This document shows positions 44,027 through 52,500 of a stretch of DNA of 64,000 nucleotides, piece after piece (position 1 is the stretch's first letter; each line of letters begins with the position of its first letter). Both the position numbers and the translations under genes were made by a program. The notes below the pieces were generated by a model. It had not been told where the DNA came from. It saw only the letters and a list, made by a program, of their open reading frames with translations, and ran no database searches. The stretch is from Euborellia annulipes (taxonomy: Eukaryota > Arthropoda > Insecta > Dermaptera > Anisolabididae), in the NCBI GenBank assembly GCA_023213315.1, contig JAKCPI010009275.1, positions 1 through 64,000 on the forward strand. The letters run 5' to 3'.

Positions 44027-47000
44027 AAATAAAAAAAAAAATAAATAAAAATTAAATTTATATTTTTATATTTTTTTTTTTTTTTGGTCGCCCCCCCCGC
44101 CCCTTGTTACTAACTTGCACGGTTAACTTCATATAAGGGGAAGTAAGTTTTATTGGTGTAGGTCGAGGGTCCGGTGGCCTAGTGCTATGGGATGTTGGGT
44201 CTCGCCAATAAATAACACTCACAGCTTTGTTAGTTAAATATAAAATTTCAACCTCGGAGCTCATTTCCTTCATGCTTAAAAATATCCACGCATACAGTTC
44301 AATTTGCGAGAACCACTTTTTTGGGCTCAGGGGACCTCAAAACATACATTTCCATCAAATTTCCATCAAAATCTCAACATCGAATTTTTGACATAATCAC
44401 AATACTTTCTCTCTATATATTATATATATATGTAAGAGAAAGTAAAAATCAAAAGCTCTCTGTCATCAATTGGGAAAAATTCTATTTTTTAAATTTTATT
44501 TTACAATTTTTTACTTTTTATTATGATTAATTGTTATTATTTTTATTAAAATTAATATTTTTTCATATTAAAATAGAACAAAAAACTTTTAATTTAATTA
44601 ACTAATAGCAGCAATAAATAATGATCATACTGAGATATACGCATGACACTTGCTTTGAATTAAATCGGGCGGTTTTTGTCCTGATTCAGTCACCAGATGG
44701 AGGTGGTCGAGAGTGAGAGAAGATCAGCTCTTGAAGAAAGAGAAGGAGAAGAGAACCCGAAGCGCATTGAGCTCGTGTACACGCACCGGCTACTACCAGG
44801 TGCTAACAAAGTTCAACGCTATGGATTACGATTAGCTGCAACTCTCTCTTTACCCGCGGATCTTCTTGAGTACGCCAACTCCATCTTCGAGCTCATCCAA
44901 CCTAACTTCAAGGTTCAATTTACTTACTCACTTTCTCTTGTTATTTTATTTCAGGAAAGGGAAATGACCACAAACACATTTTGACAGTTTTATCTCTTCT
45001 ACATAGACTTTATCTAAAGAAGAATATATTCTCTCAACTTTTTATTTTTATAAAAGAATATATTATATTGATTCATTTATTTCTTTTAAACTTTAGAAAG
45101 TATTTAATTTTATTATCTCTGAAAAAAATGAATTTGAAATGCCGGCGAACAGTGATGTCATTTCAGTTTTTGCTTGGGGGTGGCAAAAAAATTTTTTAAT
45201 ACCTGTGCTATTTAATTTATATAAATATAAACATATATGGACGATGTTTTACATGAAGGATCTTTAAAAAAAGCTCCGTATTGGATTCCAAAAATATTAT
45301 TAGTAAAATATATTATTAATAAATATCACTGACGCTCTCGGACTTGGCGTAATTGGTAGCGCACCTGCCTTGTATACCAAGGGTCGAGGGTTCGGATCCC
45401 AGGCAGTCCGATGATTTTATTTAAGCCATTTGGATACCAAATGGCCTAAATAAGAATGCCTGGTTCCCAAAAATATATATTAATTAATCAACGGTTATCG
45501 TCAAAGTCTTATATGGCCTGAGTTGCCGAAAAGACTGTATGAATGTATGTGAGTGTGTTTGGGAAAAAAGTGTGTATTTTTATAAAAAAAAAAAAAAAAA
45601 TATCACTGTCTAAAAAGAATATATTAAAGGGCTATATTTTTAATAGAAGCACTTTGCTAAAGATTTGAATTTCTAAAGGTGGTAGATGTAGAGTCAACTT
45701 CCATTTATAAAAAATTAATTCTAAAAAAAATAATTATTTCATTCTCAATATATTTTAACAAGACATTATTAGATTAAAATTATTTAAAGAAATTATAGAA
45801 GAGTCTCTCAAACATCTGATCATTCCAAAATTTTTTGGCACACATTCAATTCAGACTATTAAAAAAAATAACAAAATAATAAATTTTACTGAAATTACTA
45901 TAAACTTATAAAGAAAGTTAACTTTGTCCCATGTGCTCTTCTCTTTAAGTTGGCCTTCATTATGATTCAACATTTTTATTCATTTCCTGGAAAATTTTAT
46001 CAATCTCTCTCTCTATATATATATATACGTATATATATATATATTAGCTATTTCGTTGTGGTGTTTTTTCTTAGTCATGTTTTTCTAAAAAAAAAACGTA
46101 CAATTGTAGTTCTAAAGCATTTTTTTTCCATTCATATGATTATATGGAAAATTTAATGGAAGGGTATATCTCTCATACTTTTACTTTATTTTTCGAGAAA
46201 AAAAAAACTCCGAGTGGAACCGTTTTTTATAAATTAATTTCATTATTTGTCAACTGGATCGATCGATATCGCTCTCACCGCAACCAGCCGCTAAGTTTTT
46301 TTTTACTTTTACACTAGAAAGTGAAAGTTGTGTCAAATTTTGGCTTTAGTTTTCACCGAAAATATCTTTTTTTACATGTGAGCTATAAATATACGACCCC
46401 CTTGCTGCGAGGACCATAGAAAAAACTGCTTTCGAGATGCCTATAAAACGAAAAGATAAGGCCATTAAGTTTCTAAGCCATCTACTTATACCAAAGAGTG
46501 CTTTTGATGATATTAAAAATGTTTCTTTATTTTTCATCCTGCTATATTTTTAGATGACCTCCAAAAATAGCAATACGGCCGGCCAAGAAAATATTTTTCC
46601 TTTCCCAGAAAATTAGTCTAACTTTGACCGGCCCTATCTCGGTTAATATTAGGTCTACAAATTCATTTTATGTAACATTTTAGCAAATTGCATGCTCTAC
46701 AACTTTGCATTGGACCATGGTGGACGAAATATGTTTACGAGATATTAGCGAAAATCTGAAAAAAGTACAAAATTTTTGAGGTTTTTGCTCCTCTCCCTTC
46801 AAGTTAGCGCAGGGTCCTCGAGGTCGAAAACTTAGGATAGGCATCCTAAAGTACGCCCAAATAAGCTGAAAAAATTTCTTTAAGTTCTTAATATTTTCCA
46901 GCTACCCCACTATTTTTCGTTATATCGACTGGATATTTAAAAGAAAAAAAGTCAAAAATATATATACTCTTAATTTTAAACTGGTAACCGTTGGCTCTGG

Positions 47001-47456
47001 TTGAAACATTGTGCTTTAATAGGAGAATTAAATTCACAAGGTTTTCTGTTTCAATAATATATTAATTTGATATTAAAACTTTATACGTATTTCGACACCA
47101 AATGTCTCATCTTCAGAAGCGAATTACATACATATTGAGTATGCAATTCGCTTCTGAAGATGACACATATGGAGTCGAAATACTTATAAAGTGTTAATAT
47201 CAAATTAATATATTATTGAAACAGAAACCCCCCCGGGGGGGGGGGGGGGGGGGGGGGGTCCCCCCTTATCCACCAACCGGGGGGGGGTCGGCCCCCAGGG
47301 GGTTGGTTTTTTTATTTCACTTTACAAAAAAAATTAATAAAAAAACTTCCAAAATTATATAAATTAAAAAAAAAAATTTTTTTAAGTGTTTTTTTGGGGG
47401 GGGGGGGGGGGAAGAGAGGGTGGGGGGGGGGGGGGGGGAGGGGGAAGGAGAGAATG

Positions 47457-47489
<33 letters not shown>

Positions 47490-49312
47490 AGAAAACCTTG
47501 TGAATTTAATTCTCCTATTAAAATATATACTCTTATTTTGCAATTTTTTAAAACTTTTCTTGTTGTAATTTGATGTCCTCAGATGTAAAAAAGGATCTTA
47601 AAATAAAATTTGCTCACCATCAGAAAAAAATCGAAGCTTATGGTTAAACGAGAGATAGGGCTTGAAGCTTCTCAAAATTTTTTGAAACTCTCCAAATCGG
47701 GGATTTCGGGACCGAACTATTTTTTCCTGAATTTGCGGGTGCAAAACTTTATTTCGAAATTCCAACAGGGAGTTTCCTCAAACAGAGCATGACTGACGAA
47801 CACTCAGCTATCAGGGGATGCAAATTACCTCAACTAATTGTATGTGAAGTCGAAGTTTCTTGGACTAAGTCGCGTGGAATGAGACGTTTGTTTTCGGGGT
47901 CGCAATGTTGTATCTTGGATAAACTACTTGCCACAATTAAGTCCCCATCTAATAGCTTTAGCCTTAAGTACATGGATTAGTATATAGTGTATAGTGAAAA
48001 AATTTTATTGACCAAAATGGTAAATCGTAAAATCTGGTACAAATAATTTTATTTTACCTTTTCAAATTTGAAATTATTTGACGATTTACCATATACTTAA
48101 GGCTAAAGCTGTGGGTGTGGACTTAATTGTGGCGCTCACTATACATGAGTGATAAATGTATTTTGCGTAATGTGCAAAGCATTGTTCTCTCTCGCTTATT
48201 TTGTGGGAATGATAACATCAATGAGAAGATTCCTTGCCATTTTACTCAAAATAAACTAATATACTTGTATTACTAACTCAATATTGAAAGACTGGACAAT
48301 GAAATTGTCCGTTTCGATTTCATATTTTATAAATCAATATAATATATAGGGTGCGGCAGCATAACTTCCTTTTTTCAAAACGCAATAAAACCCATTTTAT
48401 GAATCAGATTTTTCAAATTATTTTTTATAATGTATGCACAATATCTAAAGTTTTGTTTTACACAGTTTTAAAAATCCTAGTAGGTAGGTGACACCCCCCC
48501 CCCCCCCATTGCCAGAAATTGGCGTTTGTCATGACTCTTAGTCTCAGCAGGTATGATAATTTCTTCCCGGAATATGACCTTCAGGCCCTGTATGGATGTT
48601 GGGCGGTTGACATAAACGCGGGATTTCAAAAAACCCCACAAAAAAATCCCGGAACGCCTCATCTCAATAAGAGGCGATTTGGAGTAACCAGGCCGCTCCC
48701 CGGACTTGGCACTGTGCGATTTTTTTGTGGGATTTTCTGAAATTTTATGTCAACCGCTCAAGAACAATATAAGACCTGAAGGCCAAATTCCGGGAAGAAA
48801 TTGCCAACCCACTGACATGCTGGTAAGTCATGACAAACGCCAGAAATCGATTTATTCAGTGTATGGACAATAAGAGGCGTCACCTACCTGACATGATTTT
48901 CAAAACTAAAACTTCAGATATTGTAATTACATTACAAAAAATAATTTAAAAAATCTGATTCATAAAATGTGTTTTATTGCGTTTTGAAAAAGGGAAGTTA
49001 TGATGCCGTACCATGTACAAAGATAATTTAGTTCCAATTAAAATTTTTAACATGTTTTTACTTTTTTTTTTTTAGATTCAAGAAACACTTCAGAATGAAA
49101 TTTCAGAGGATTTAAAATTTTATCAACTTTTCACCGAACTTTCTTTACTTAAAAATGAAAATTTTAATATAGAGAATTTAAAAAATTTGCAAAGAAAATA
49201 TCAAAATCTCGAAGAAATAAATATAGAAGAGGATCAAAACGACATAAATATAATCAGAGAAATAAATCATTTCCCTCACGATCGAATTTCTGCTGAAGAA
49301 GAAACAGTATAA
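31346..49312 (+). CDS. MSH4: MutS protein homologue 4 (meiotic crossover factor), 18 exons
   Basis: Exons: 31346-31412, 31619-32159, 32219-32302, 32380-32477, 33623-33771, 35117-35304, 35366-35487, 35966-36183, 36239-36430, 36787-36973, 38984-39120, 39526-39629, 39728-39947, 40537-40638, 40904-41017, 41108-41316, 44690-44912, 49076-49312. All phases agree, giving 1063 aa. Recognised by EGRGQSRGEVGIAALDI (connector domain), LLKYVEYSQN, RFDCVQELIES (lever), DNYVRPTFGSFLDIKEGRHP, the Walker A GPNMSGKS and the ATPase block KSLIIIDELCRGT...ATHY. MSH4 pairs with MSH5 to stabilise Holliday junctions in meiosis and lacks the mismatch-binding domain, as here. The N-terminus (about 250 aa, Asn/Ser-rich with an 8-Asn tract from an AAT repeat) is longer than in human MSH4 (936 aa). 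Cys replaces the usual Gly in DELGRGT. Introns 4, 5, 10, 13, 16 and 17 are repeat-filled. Confidence 0.95.
32740..33190 (+). pseudogene. Mariner-like transposase remnant in MSH4 intron 4
   Basis: Plus-strand fragments RGLISQRGDLTG, APSDFFFWGYIKSLVYKN and ILKDNI resemble the C-terminal catalytic part of arthropod mariner-like transposases ('SPDLxPxDFFLWGYLKxxVY'). The reading frame is broken by stops. Confidence 0.68.
33797..34428. mobile_element. hAT element with transposase remnant, MSH4 intron 5
   Basis: The termini TAGAGCCCAGATATTCATGC and the complement of TTAGAGCCCGATGTTCATGC are flanked by 8-bp duplications ATGATTAC (33789-33796, 34429-34436). On the minus strand at about 34000-34070 a broken frame contains DIERSFSAFRNVFS, the C-terminal dimerisation motif of hAT transposases (ERSFS). 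An AAAATATGCA motif is dispersed in both halves, as expected for subterminal transposase-binding repeats. This is a decayed, internally deleted copy of a coding hAT. Confidence 0.86.
34630..34975 (+). repeat. Direct repeat, about 238-bp period
   Basis: GTTTAAACCACTGTAGA...CGAACGGCTA...ATCAGACTAAA...GATGTCA occurs at about 34659-34720 and 34907-34970, each preceded by TTTTACCGCG. Purpose unknown. Confidence 0.68.
35605..35760 (-). repeat. SINE family B copy, minus strand, in MSH4 intron 7
   Basis: Sense strand carries the B box GGGTTCGCATCCCGTCTC, paired AATTTATTTCAATTTAATTGG segments and the tail GTCTAAATGGCCTCCGATGC. Confidence 0.7.
37075..37185. repeat. Degenerate tRNA-like SINE fragment
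   Basis: On the minus strand GGGGGCTCGCTGGTTTTGCG is followed by a B-box-like GATCCCTGTTCAAATCCTGG. No tail family could be assigned. Confidence 0.4.
37277..37332 (-). ncRNA. Hammerhead ribozyme motif with perfect helices
   Basis: Minus strand CCCU-AA-UGCU-CUGAAGA-U-GGUCC-UAAACA-GGACC-GAAAC-GUC-AGCA-CUG-AGGG. Stem II is 5 bp perfect. Stem I has two perfect 4-bp helices (UGCU/AGCA and CCCU/AGGG) around an internal loop. Cleavage is predicted after GUC. The strongest candidate in the window. Confidence 0.8.
37453..37510 (-). ncRNA. Hammerhead ribozyme motif (left arm of nested palindrome)
   Basis: UGUC-CUGAGGA-U-GGG-U-GAC...GUC-CCC-GAAAC-GUA-GACA. The core is intact, stem II is 6 bp with a single bulged U, stem I is UGUC/GACA, and cleavage is predicted after GUA. 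Confidence 0.74.
37797..37850 (+). ncRNA. Hammerhead ribozyme motif (right arm of nested palindrome)
   Basis: Mirror of 37453-37510: CUGAGGA at 37806-37812, GAAAC at 37832-37836, GUA at 37837-37839, stem I UGUC/GACA. Confidence 0.74.
38015..38070 (+). ncRNA. Decayed hammerhead (right outer arm)
   Basis: The stem I flanks UGCU-like/AUCA and the GAAAC-GUC half persist, but CUGA has become CAGA and most of stem II is deleted. Inactive by inspection. Confidence 0.48.
38220..38905. repeat. Large palindrome, about 685 bp, in MSH4 intron 10
   Basis: Left arm 38220-38500 and right arm 38630-38905 are inverted copies (AAAACTATGCGGTTTTCCGC mirrored by GCGGAAAACCGCATAGTTTT). They share TTGCGGGAAGATGG and GGGCAAGAGTTTTCTGAAGG. 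ORFs in the arms read into each other's complement and are not genes. No clear terminal repeat class or target duplication. Confidence 0.75.
40290..40492. mobile_element. Possible MITE with G-run/C-run interior, MSH4 intron 13
   Basis: TTGGCGCAACAAG at the left and GGTTGAGCCACTG at the right form imperfect inverted ends around a G-run and a 20-base C-run. The ends resemble GGTTGCGCCACT at 22518. No clean target duplication was found. Confidence 0.5.
42099..42626. mobile_element. Foldback element in MSH4 intron 16, split by a hAT MITE
   Basis: Inverted arms 42099-42243 and 42490-42626 share GAATAATAAACAG, GGAGAGCCTCTATCGAATAA and CTTAAG.GATTATTGGCAAT. The centre is occupied by the element 42263-42458. 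No coding potential. Confidence 0.66.
42263..42458. mobile_element. hAT MITE, 196 bp
   Basis: CAGGGCCGGA inverted ends are flanked by AACAATTC duplications (42255-42262, 42459-42466). A G-run follows the left end; the interior has TTTACCTTTTTTTTTAG and TGCCGCCC modules seen in other MITEs here. Confidence 0.9.
43094..43722 (+). repeat. Family D repeat, MSH4 intron 16
   Basis: A nearly full copy from the terminal hairpin (43094-43180) to GGTAAGAGAAAGT at about 43722, with several small internal deletions relative to 19562-20233. Confidence 0.82.
43725..44110. mobile_element. hAT MITE relative with long homopolymer interior
   Basis: 43727-43850 is an inverted relative of 42263-42458 (CAGGGATCTAGG...TAAAGAAAGATTTA...AATGATATGAATTTTG). 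It then passes into a G-run and about 100 bases of nearly pure T/A up to GGTCGCCCCCCCCG. No right terminus could be placed, and the homopolymer stretch may be assembly noise. Confidence 0.5.
44166..44245 (+). repeat. SINE family C fragment
   Basis: GGTCCGGTGGCCTAGTGCTA joined directly to GGGATGTTGGGTCTCGCCAA and the tail AATAACACTCACAG. The B-box half of the head is deleted relative to 25385-25512. Confidence 0.62.
44215..44445 (+). repeat. Family D 3' fragment
   Basis: Contains ATATAAAATTTCAACCT, CTCAGGGGACCTCAAAACAT and the end ATGTAAGAGAAAGT. Confidence 0.7.
45332..45597 (+). repeat. SINE family A, complete copy
   Basis: tRNA-like head with A box (TTGGCGTAATTGGTAGCGC) and B box (GGTTCGGATCC), body GATTTTATTTAAGCCATTTG paired with CAAATGGCCTAAATAAGAAT, conserved tail (AAGTTGCCGAAAAGACTGT) and an A-run. 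An 11-bp target duplication AAATATCACTG is at 45321-45331 and about 45598-45608. RNA polymerase III promoter structure and target-primed insertion are both evident. Confidence 0.84.
46000..46040 (+). repeat. TC/TA microsatellite
   Basis: TCTCTCTCTCTATATATATA grading into TA repeats, in MSH4 intron 17. Confidence 0.75.
47080..47132 (-). ncRNA. Hammerhead-like motif with longer stem III
   Basis: CUU-CUGAAGA-U-GAGACAUUUGGUGUC-GAAAUAC-GUAUA-AAG. The core is intact, stem II is GACA/UGUC (offset by two), stem III AUAC/GUAU is 4 bp, and stem I is CUU/AAG. Confidence 0.56.
47143..47195 (+). ncRNA. Hammerhead-like motif, partner copy
   Basis: CUGAAGA at 47154-47160, GACA...AGUC stem II with a mismatch, GAAA at 47177-47180, then UACUUAUAAAG where stem III is weakened. 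Less well preserved than the left copy. Confidence 0.5.
47560..48140. repeat. Interspersed repeat with inverted 3' part, MSH4 intron 17
   Basis: 47740-47815 (GGTGCAAAAC...AAATTCCA...GGGAG...AAACAGA.CATGAC.GACG.ACACTC) is shared with 35785-35865. 47928-48060 and 48080-48136 are inverted (ACAATTAAGTCC...AGCTTTAGCCTTAAGTA mirrored). No gene; class unknown. Confidence 0.6.
48348..49020. mobile_element. Mariner-like foldback element carrying transposase C-termini in both arms
   Basis: Inverted arms 48348-48640 and 48725-49015 begin GGTGCGGCAGCATAACTTCC and end with its near complement. Each arm, read towards its own end, encodes fragments of the mariner-like transposase C-terminus (left minus strand FLWGFLKSRVYVNRP, FREEI; right plus strand FYVNRS, LKAKFREEIANPL, NRFIQCMDNKRRHLPD). 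The duplicate ends point to an inverted duplication of one 3' end. A C-run lies at 48492-48507. Confidence 0.74.
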
Positions 49313-49342
49313 TTTTTTACTATTCAAAAATGTTCCATAATT

Positions 49343-49348
49343 AATAAA
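49343..49348 (+). promoter_or_regulatory. Possible MSH4 polyadenylation signal
   Basis: AATAAA 31 bases after the MSH4 stop codon, within the 243-bp gap to the next gene. Confidence 0.5.
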
Positions 49349-49555
49349 AAAAATGTTTTCTTATTCAATTTTTATCTTTCTACAAGAAAAGAATAATATC
49401 TTGATTCTTTTTAAATTCACTTCTAGTTCCAATTAATTTTACTCACTTGATTTGATGATTTGTTTGTGGTTTCACACTTCCTTCCTGTTCGTAATAAGAA
49501 GTCATTTAAGATTAGCTCCAGTGTTTTTAAGCATATGATTGAATAATATTTCACA

Positions 49556-52500
49556 ATGCTAAGCTTACTAATTTTCTTAACTCTACATGAGTTTATATTA
49601 AGTGATAAATTATGTGATAAAAATATAACCGTAAGTGGAAAGGTGAAAGATGGAAATATTCTCCATGCAAATAATGGTGCAATTTTTCCTTCTAATTATT
49701 TTCGAAAAATAAATTCTTCTGAGAATTTATTTGTAGCTTGTGAATGTTCTGAATCGGCTCCATGTATCTGGAAATGTTGTCCTGATGGTTACCTTATTGA
49801 GGACGGAGGCAAATGTCTACCTGGTTCTCATCCTCTTATTCAACCATTCGAGGTAATTCCATTTCTCTGTTTTATTACTTTTCTTTTTTTTTCTTTTACT
49901 CTTCTCCTATCTTCTCTATGAAATATAAGAGTAAAGTGGTTTTCATAAAATTTCAACAGCAAAATGAGAATATACATTTTAAAGAGCATCTAAAAAAAAT
50001 TGAATGTAATTTTTCAGTTGTTTTTCGATTTTCTCAAAATTCGCTCCAACGATTTTTTAGATGTATATTCTCATTTTGCCATTGAAATCTTTTTTAAGAT
50101 CACTTTACTCTTGTACTCCATAAGAAAGATAGGAGAAATAGTTGCCATGGTAACAAAATATAAATTTTTTCCCATACTTATAAATTTTATATCTTGAATT
50201 CAAATGTATCGTACTGTCGGAGCCTAAATATATGTCGACACACAAAATCTGGTGGGACAAGCACAGTACACAACTTTCTCTTGCCGAAGGGTAAGAGAAA
50301 GTTGTGTGCTGTGCGACCAGTCACACCAGATTTTTTACAATGATTGATATTAATCGGCAATATTTAAATACGTATTTGTATTTAATAAAAAAAAAAATCT
50401 ATGAACAAATAAATTGCTCCAATACTCATTTCTTATAGCGGCTAGCAGCCTTGGCCGTGAGTACAAATCAGGCATTTCTGGACCTTGTACTTTTGTGTGA
50501 AGGTCGCCAGATTCATTTATTCATTATTTTGGGAAAATATAATAAAAATTTAAGAATAATGAAAAAGAAAAAAGGAATTAAAAATAAATAATCTTCATTT
50601 GTCGTGTATTTTTTTTATTTTATCATAAAGAATTATATTATTTTAATTTTTAATATAATACTTAATGAAAAATTAAAAAAATATCCAGTAGAAGAGAACA
50701 ACCTCCTCTCAAAACTACATCGGCAGTAAAAAAAATAAATCTTCTTTCTTCGCCTTAACCCCGCGGTGCAGGGTCGGCGGAGGGAGTTTTTGCGACCAGA
50801 AAGAAATAAAACATGCCGGCCCGTCGCACGGTCTGACGCCTGTTGAAAATATAGAAGGAAAGAGACTGACTTGCAAAGAAAAGAAATACTGTCAGTCCCA
50901 GCTAGGGCAGCTCGTGGTCGCCATCCACGTACCCACAAGATGTGGCCCCCTGAGCAAAGTAAAAAATAAAAATAAATAAATCTCTTTCCTTCTTTACCCC
51001 TGGACAATAACTTTTGAAATTATATTGACTACCCTAACAAAATAATAATATGAATAAATAATTTTTTCTGAAAGATTTAAAAAAAAACAAACAATATTTT
51101 CATCTTTTTTTCTATATCAGAACTTTCTTTCGCTCCCTTCGGCTTACTAATATTGATTGATTTTTTTATTTTTCTAAAAAAAATTTAAATTAATTTTGTT
51201 TTTATTTTTCCAGGTATATTCGGATGATGATGAGAAAAAGAAAATGAGTATTTTATATAATGACCCGCATAAGCATAGAAGATATCAATTGGACCCGAAT
51301 GAAACCTCGGATGCCAGTAGGCTTTTTTCAAATGGATCATTATTATTAGAAGAAACACAATTTATTTTAACCAATGATAAGTTTTGTTTAGAGGTAATAC
51401 AAATTCAATCTCATTGTTCAAAATAATGAAAAATTTATTTCAATTGAATTGACCACCAAACATTTGAAATAAAAAGGGATGAGGTCTAAATGGATTCCGA
51501 AAAGACCTTAAACACAAATATTATTTTTTCAAGATTATTTAAATTCTCTCAATAATTACATTCATAATCTTGGCCTTAATCATTTTAAAGAAGCCGTATT
51601 TATCCATTTCTCAATGTTTCTCTTTTTTTCTCTCTATCCATCTGTTAAACAGATGTTGTGATAGTAAAATTTAAATGTTACATAGGATAGTTAAAATAAA
51701 AAAAACTCTAGGAGCACAATCAGCTTATTTTATCTCGGTTAAATTTATTTATTTTTCCCAATAAAACAATCTGGTCATTTAAATTACATGTATTTCTGCC
51801 AAAATAAACGAAAAGACCCCACTATAAATTATACTCAATACCCTTTTACTTATCACGCGCTGCTCATTCTACCTTCAGTCGCGTACCTTGAGAGGGACAT
51901 TTCTTCCTTCTGGATCTCCCACCACACGTTATTTTAAAGTGAATCCTAGGGCTGGACGGTAAACCGGTTTACCGGTAAAAACCGGTAAAAATTTTTTACC
52001 GAAAACGCGGTAACGAACCTCTAATTCGATAAAAACCGGTTTTTTTTCGAAAGCCGGTAAAAACCTATTTTTTCGGGCGGTAAAAAATTTTGGTTCGGCG
52101 AGAAAAAAAATGTTCCGCGGCGGCAAACCAAATTGTGGTTCCGCGGCGGCAAAAAATTGGCGTCTCTAAAAAAAGGTAAAATATTTTTCCGGCCGGGGAA
52201 AAATTTTGGTCCCGCGGAAAAAAAAATGTTTCGGCAAAAAATTGGCTCTCTAAAAAAAAGGTAAAATATTTTTCCGGTCGGGGAAAAATTTTGGTTCCGC
52301 GAAAAAAAAAAAAATGTTTCGGCAAAAAATTGGCGTCTCTAAAAAAAAAAGGTAAAATATTTTTTCGGCCTGGGAAAAATTTTGGTTCCGCAAAGAAAAA
52401 AAATGTTCCGCGGCGGCAAACTTTGGTTCCGCGGGCGGTAAAAAATTTTTACCGACTTTCGAGAAAAACCGGTTTTTTTTTCATTATCGAGGTCGGTAAT

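Larger units (their letters stand above)
46985..47530. mobile_element. Hammerhead-bearing palindrome split by a homopolymer-rich insertion
   Basis: Left arm 46998-47120 and right arm 47122-47225 plus 47488-47525 are inverted copies (AGGAGAATTAAATTCACAAG mirrored by CTTGTGAATTTAATTCTCCT). The right arm is interrupted at AACAGAAA by about 260 bases of G/C/A/T runs (47226-47487), and AACAGAAA is repeated on the far side (8 bp). Confidence 0.66.

Noticed and set aside
45335..45420. Possible tRNA gene (good A and B boxes)
   Set aside because: It is the head of SINE family A with an A-tail and 11-bp target duplications.
50633..51007. 124-codon minus-strand frame in receptor intron 1
   Set aside because: GC-richer than its surroundings but no recognisable domain and no start or splice support; probably a transposon fragment.
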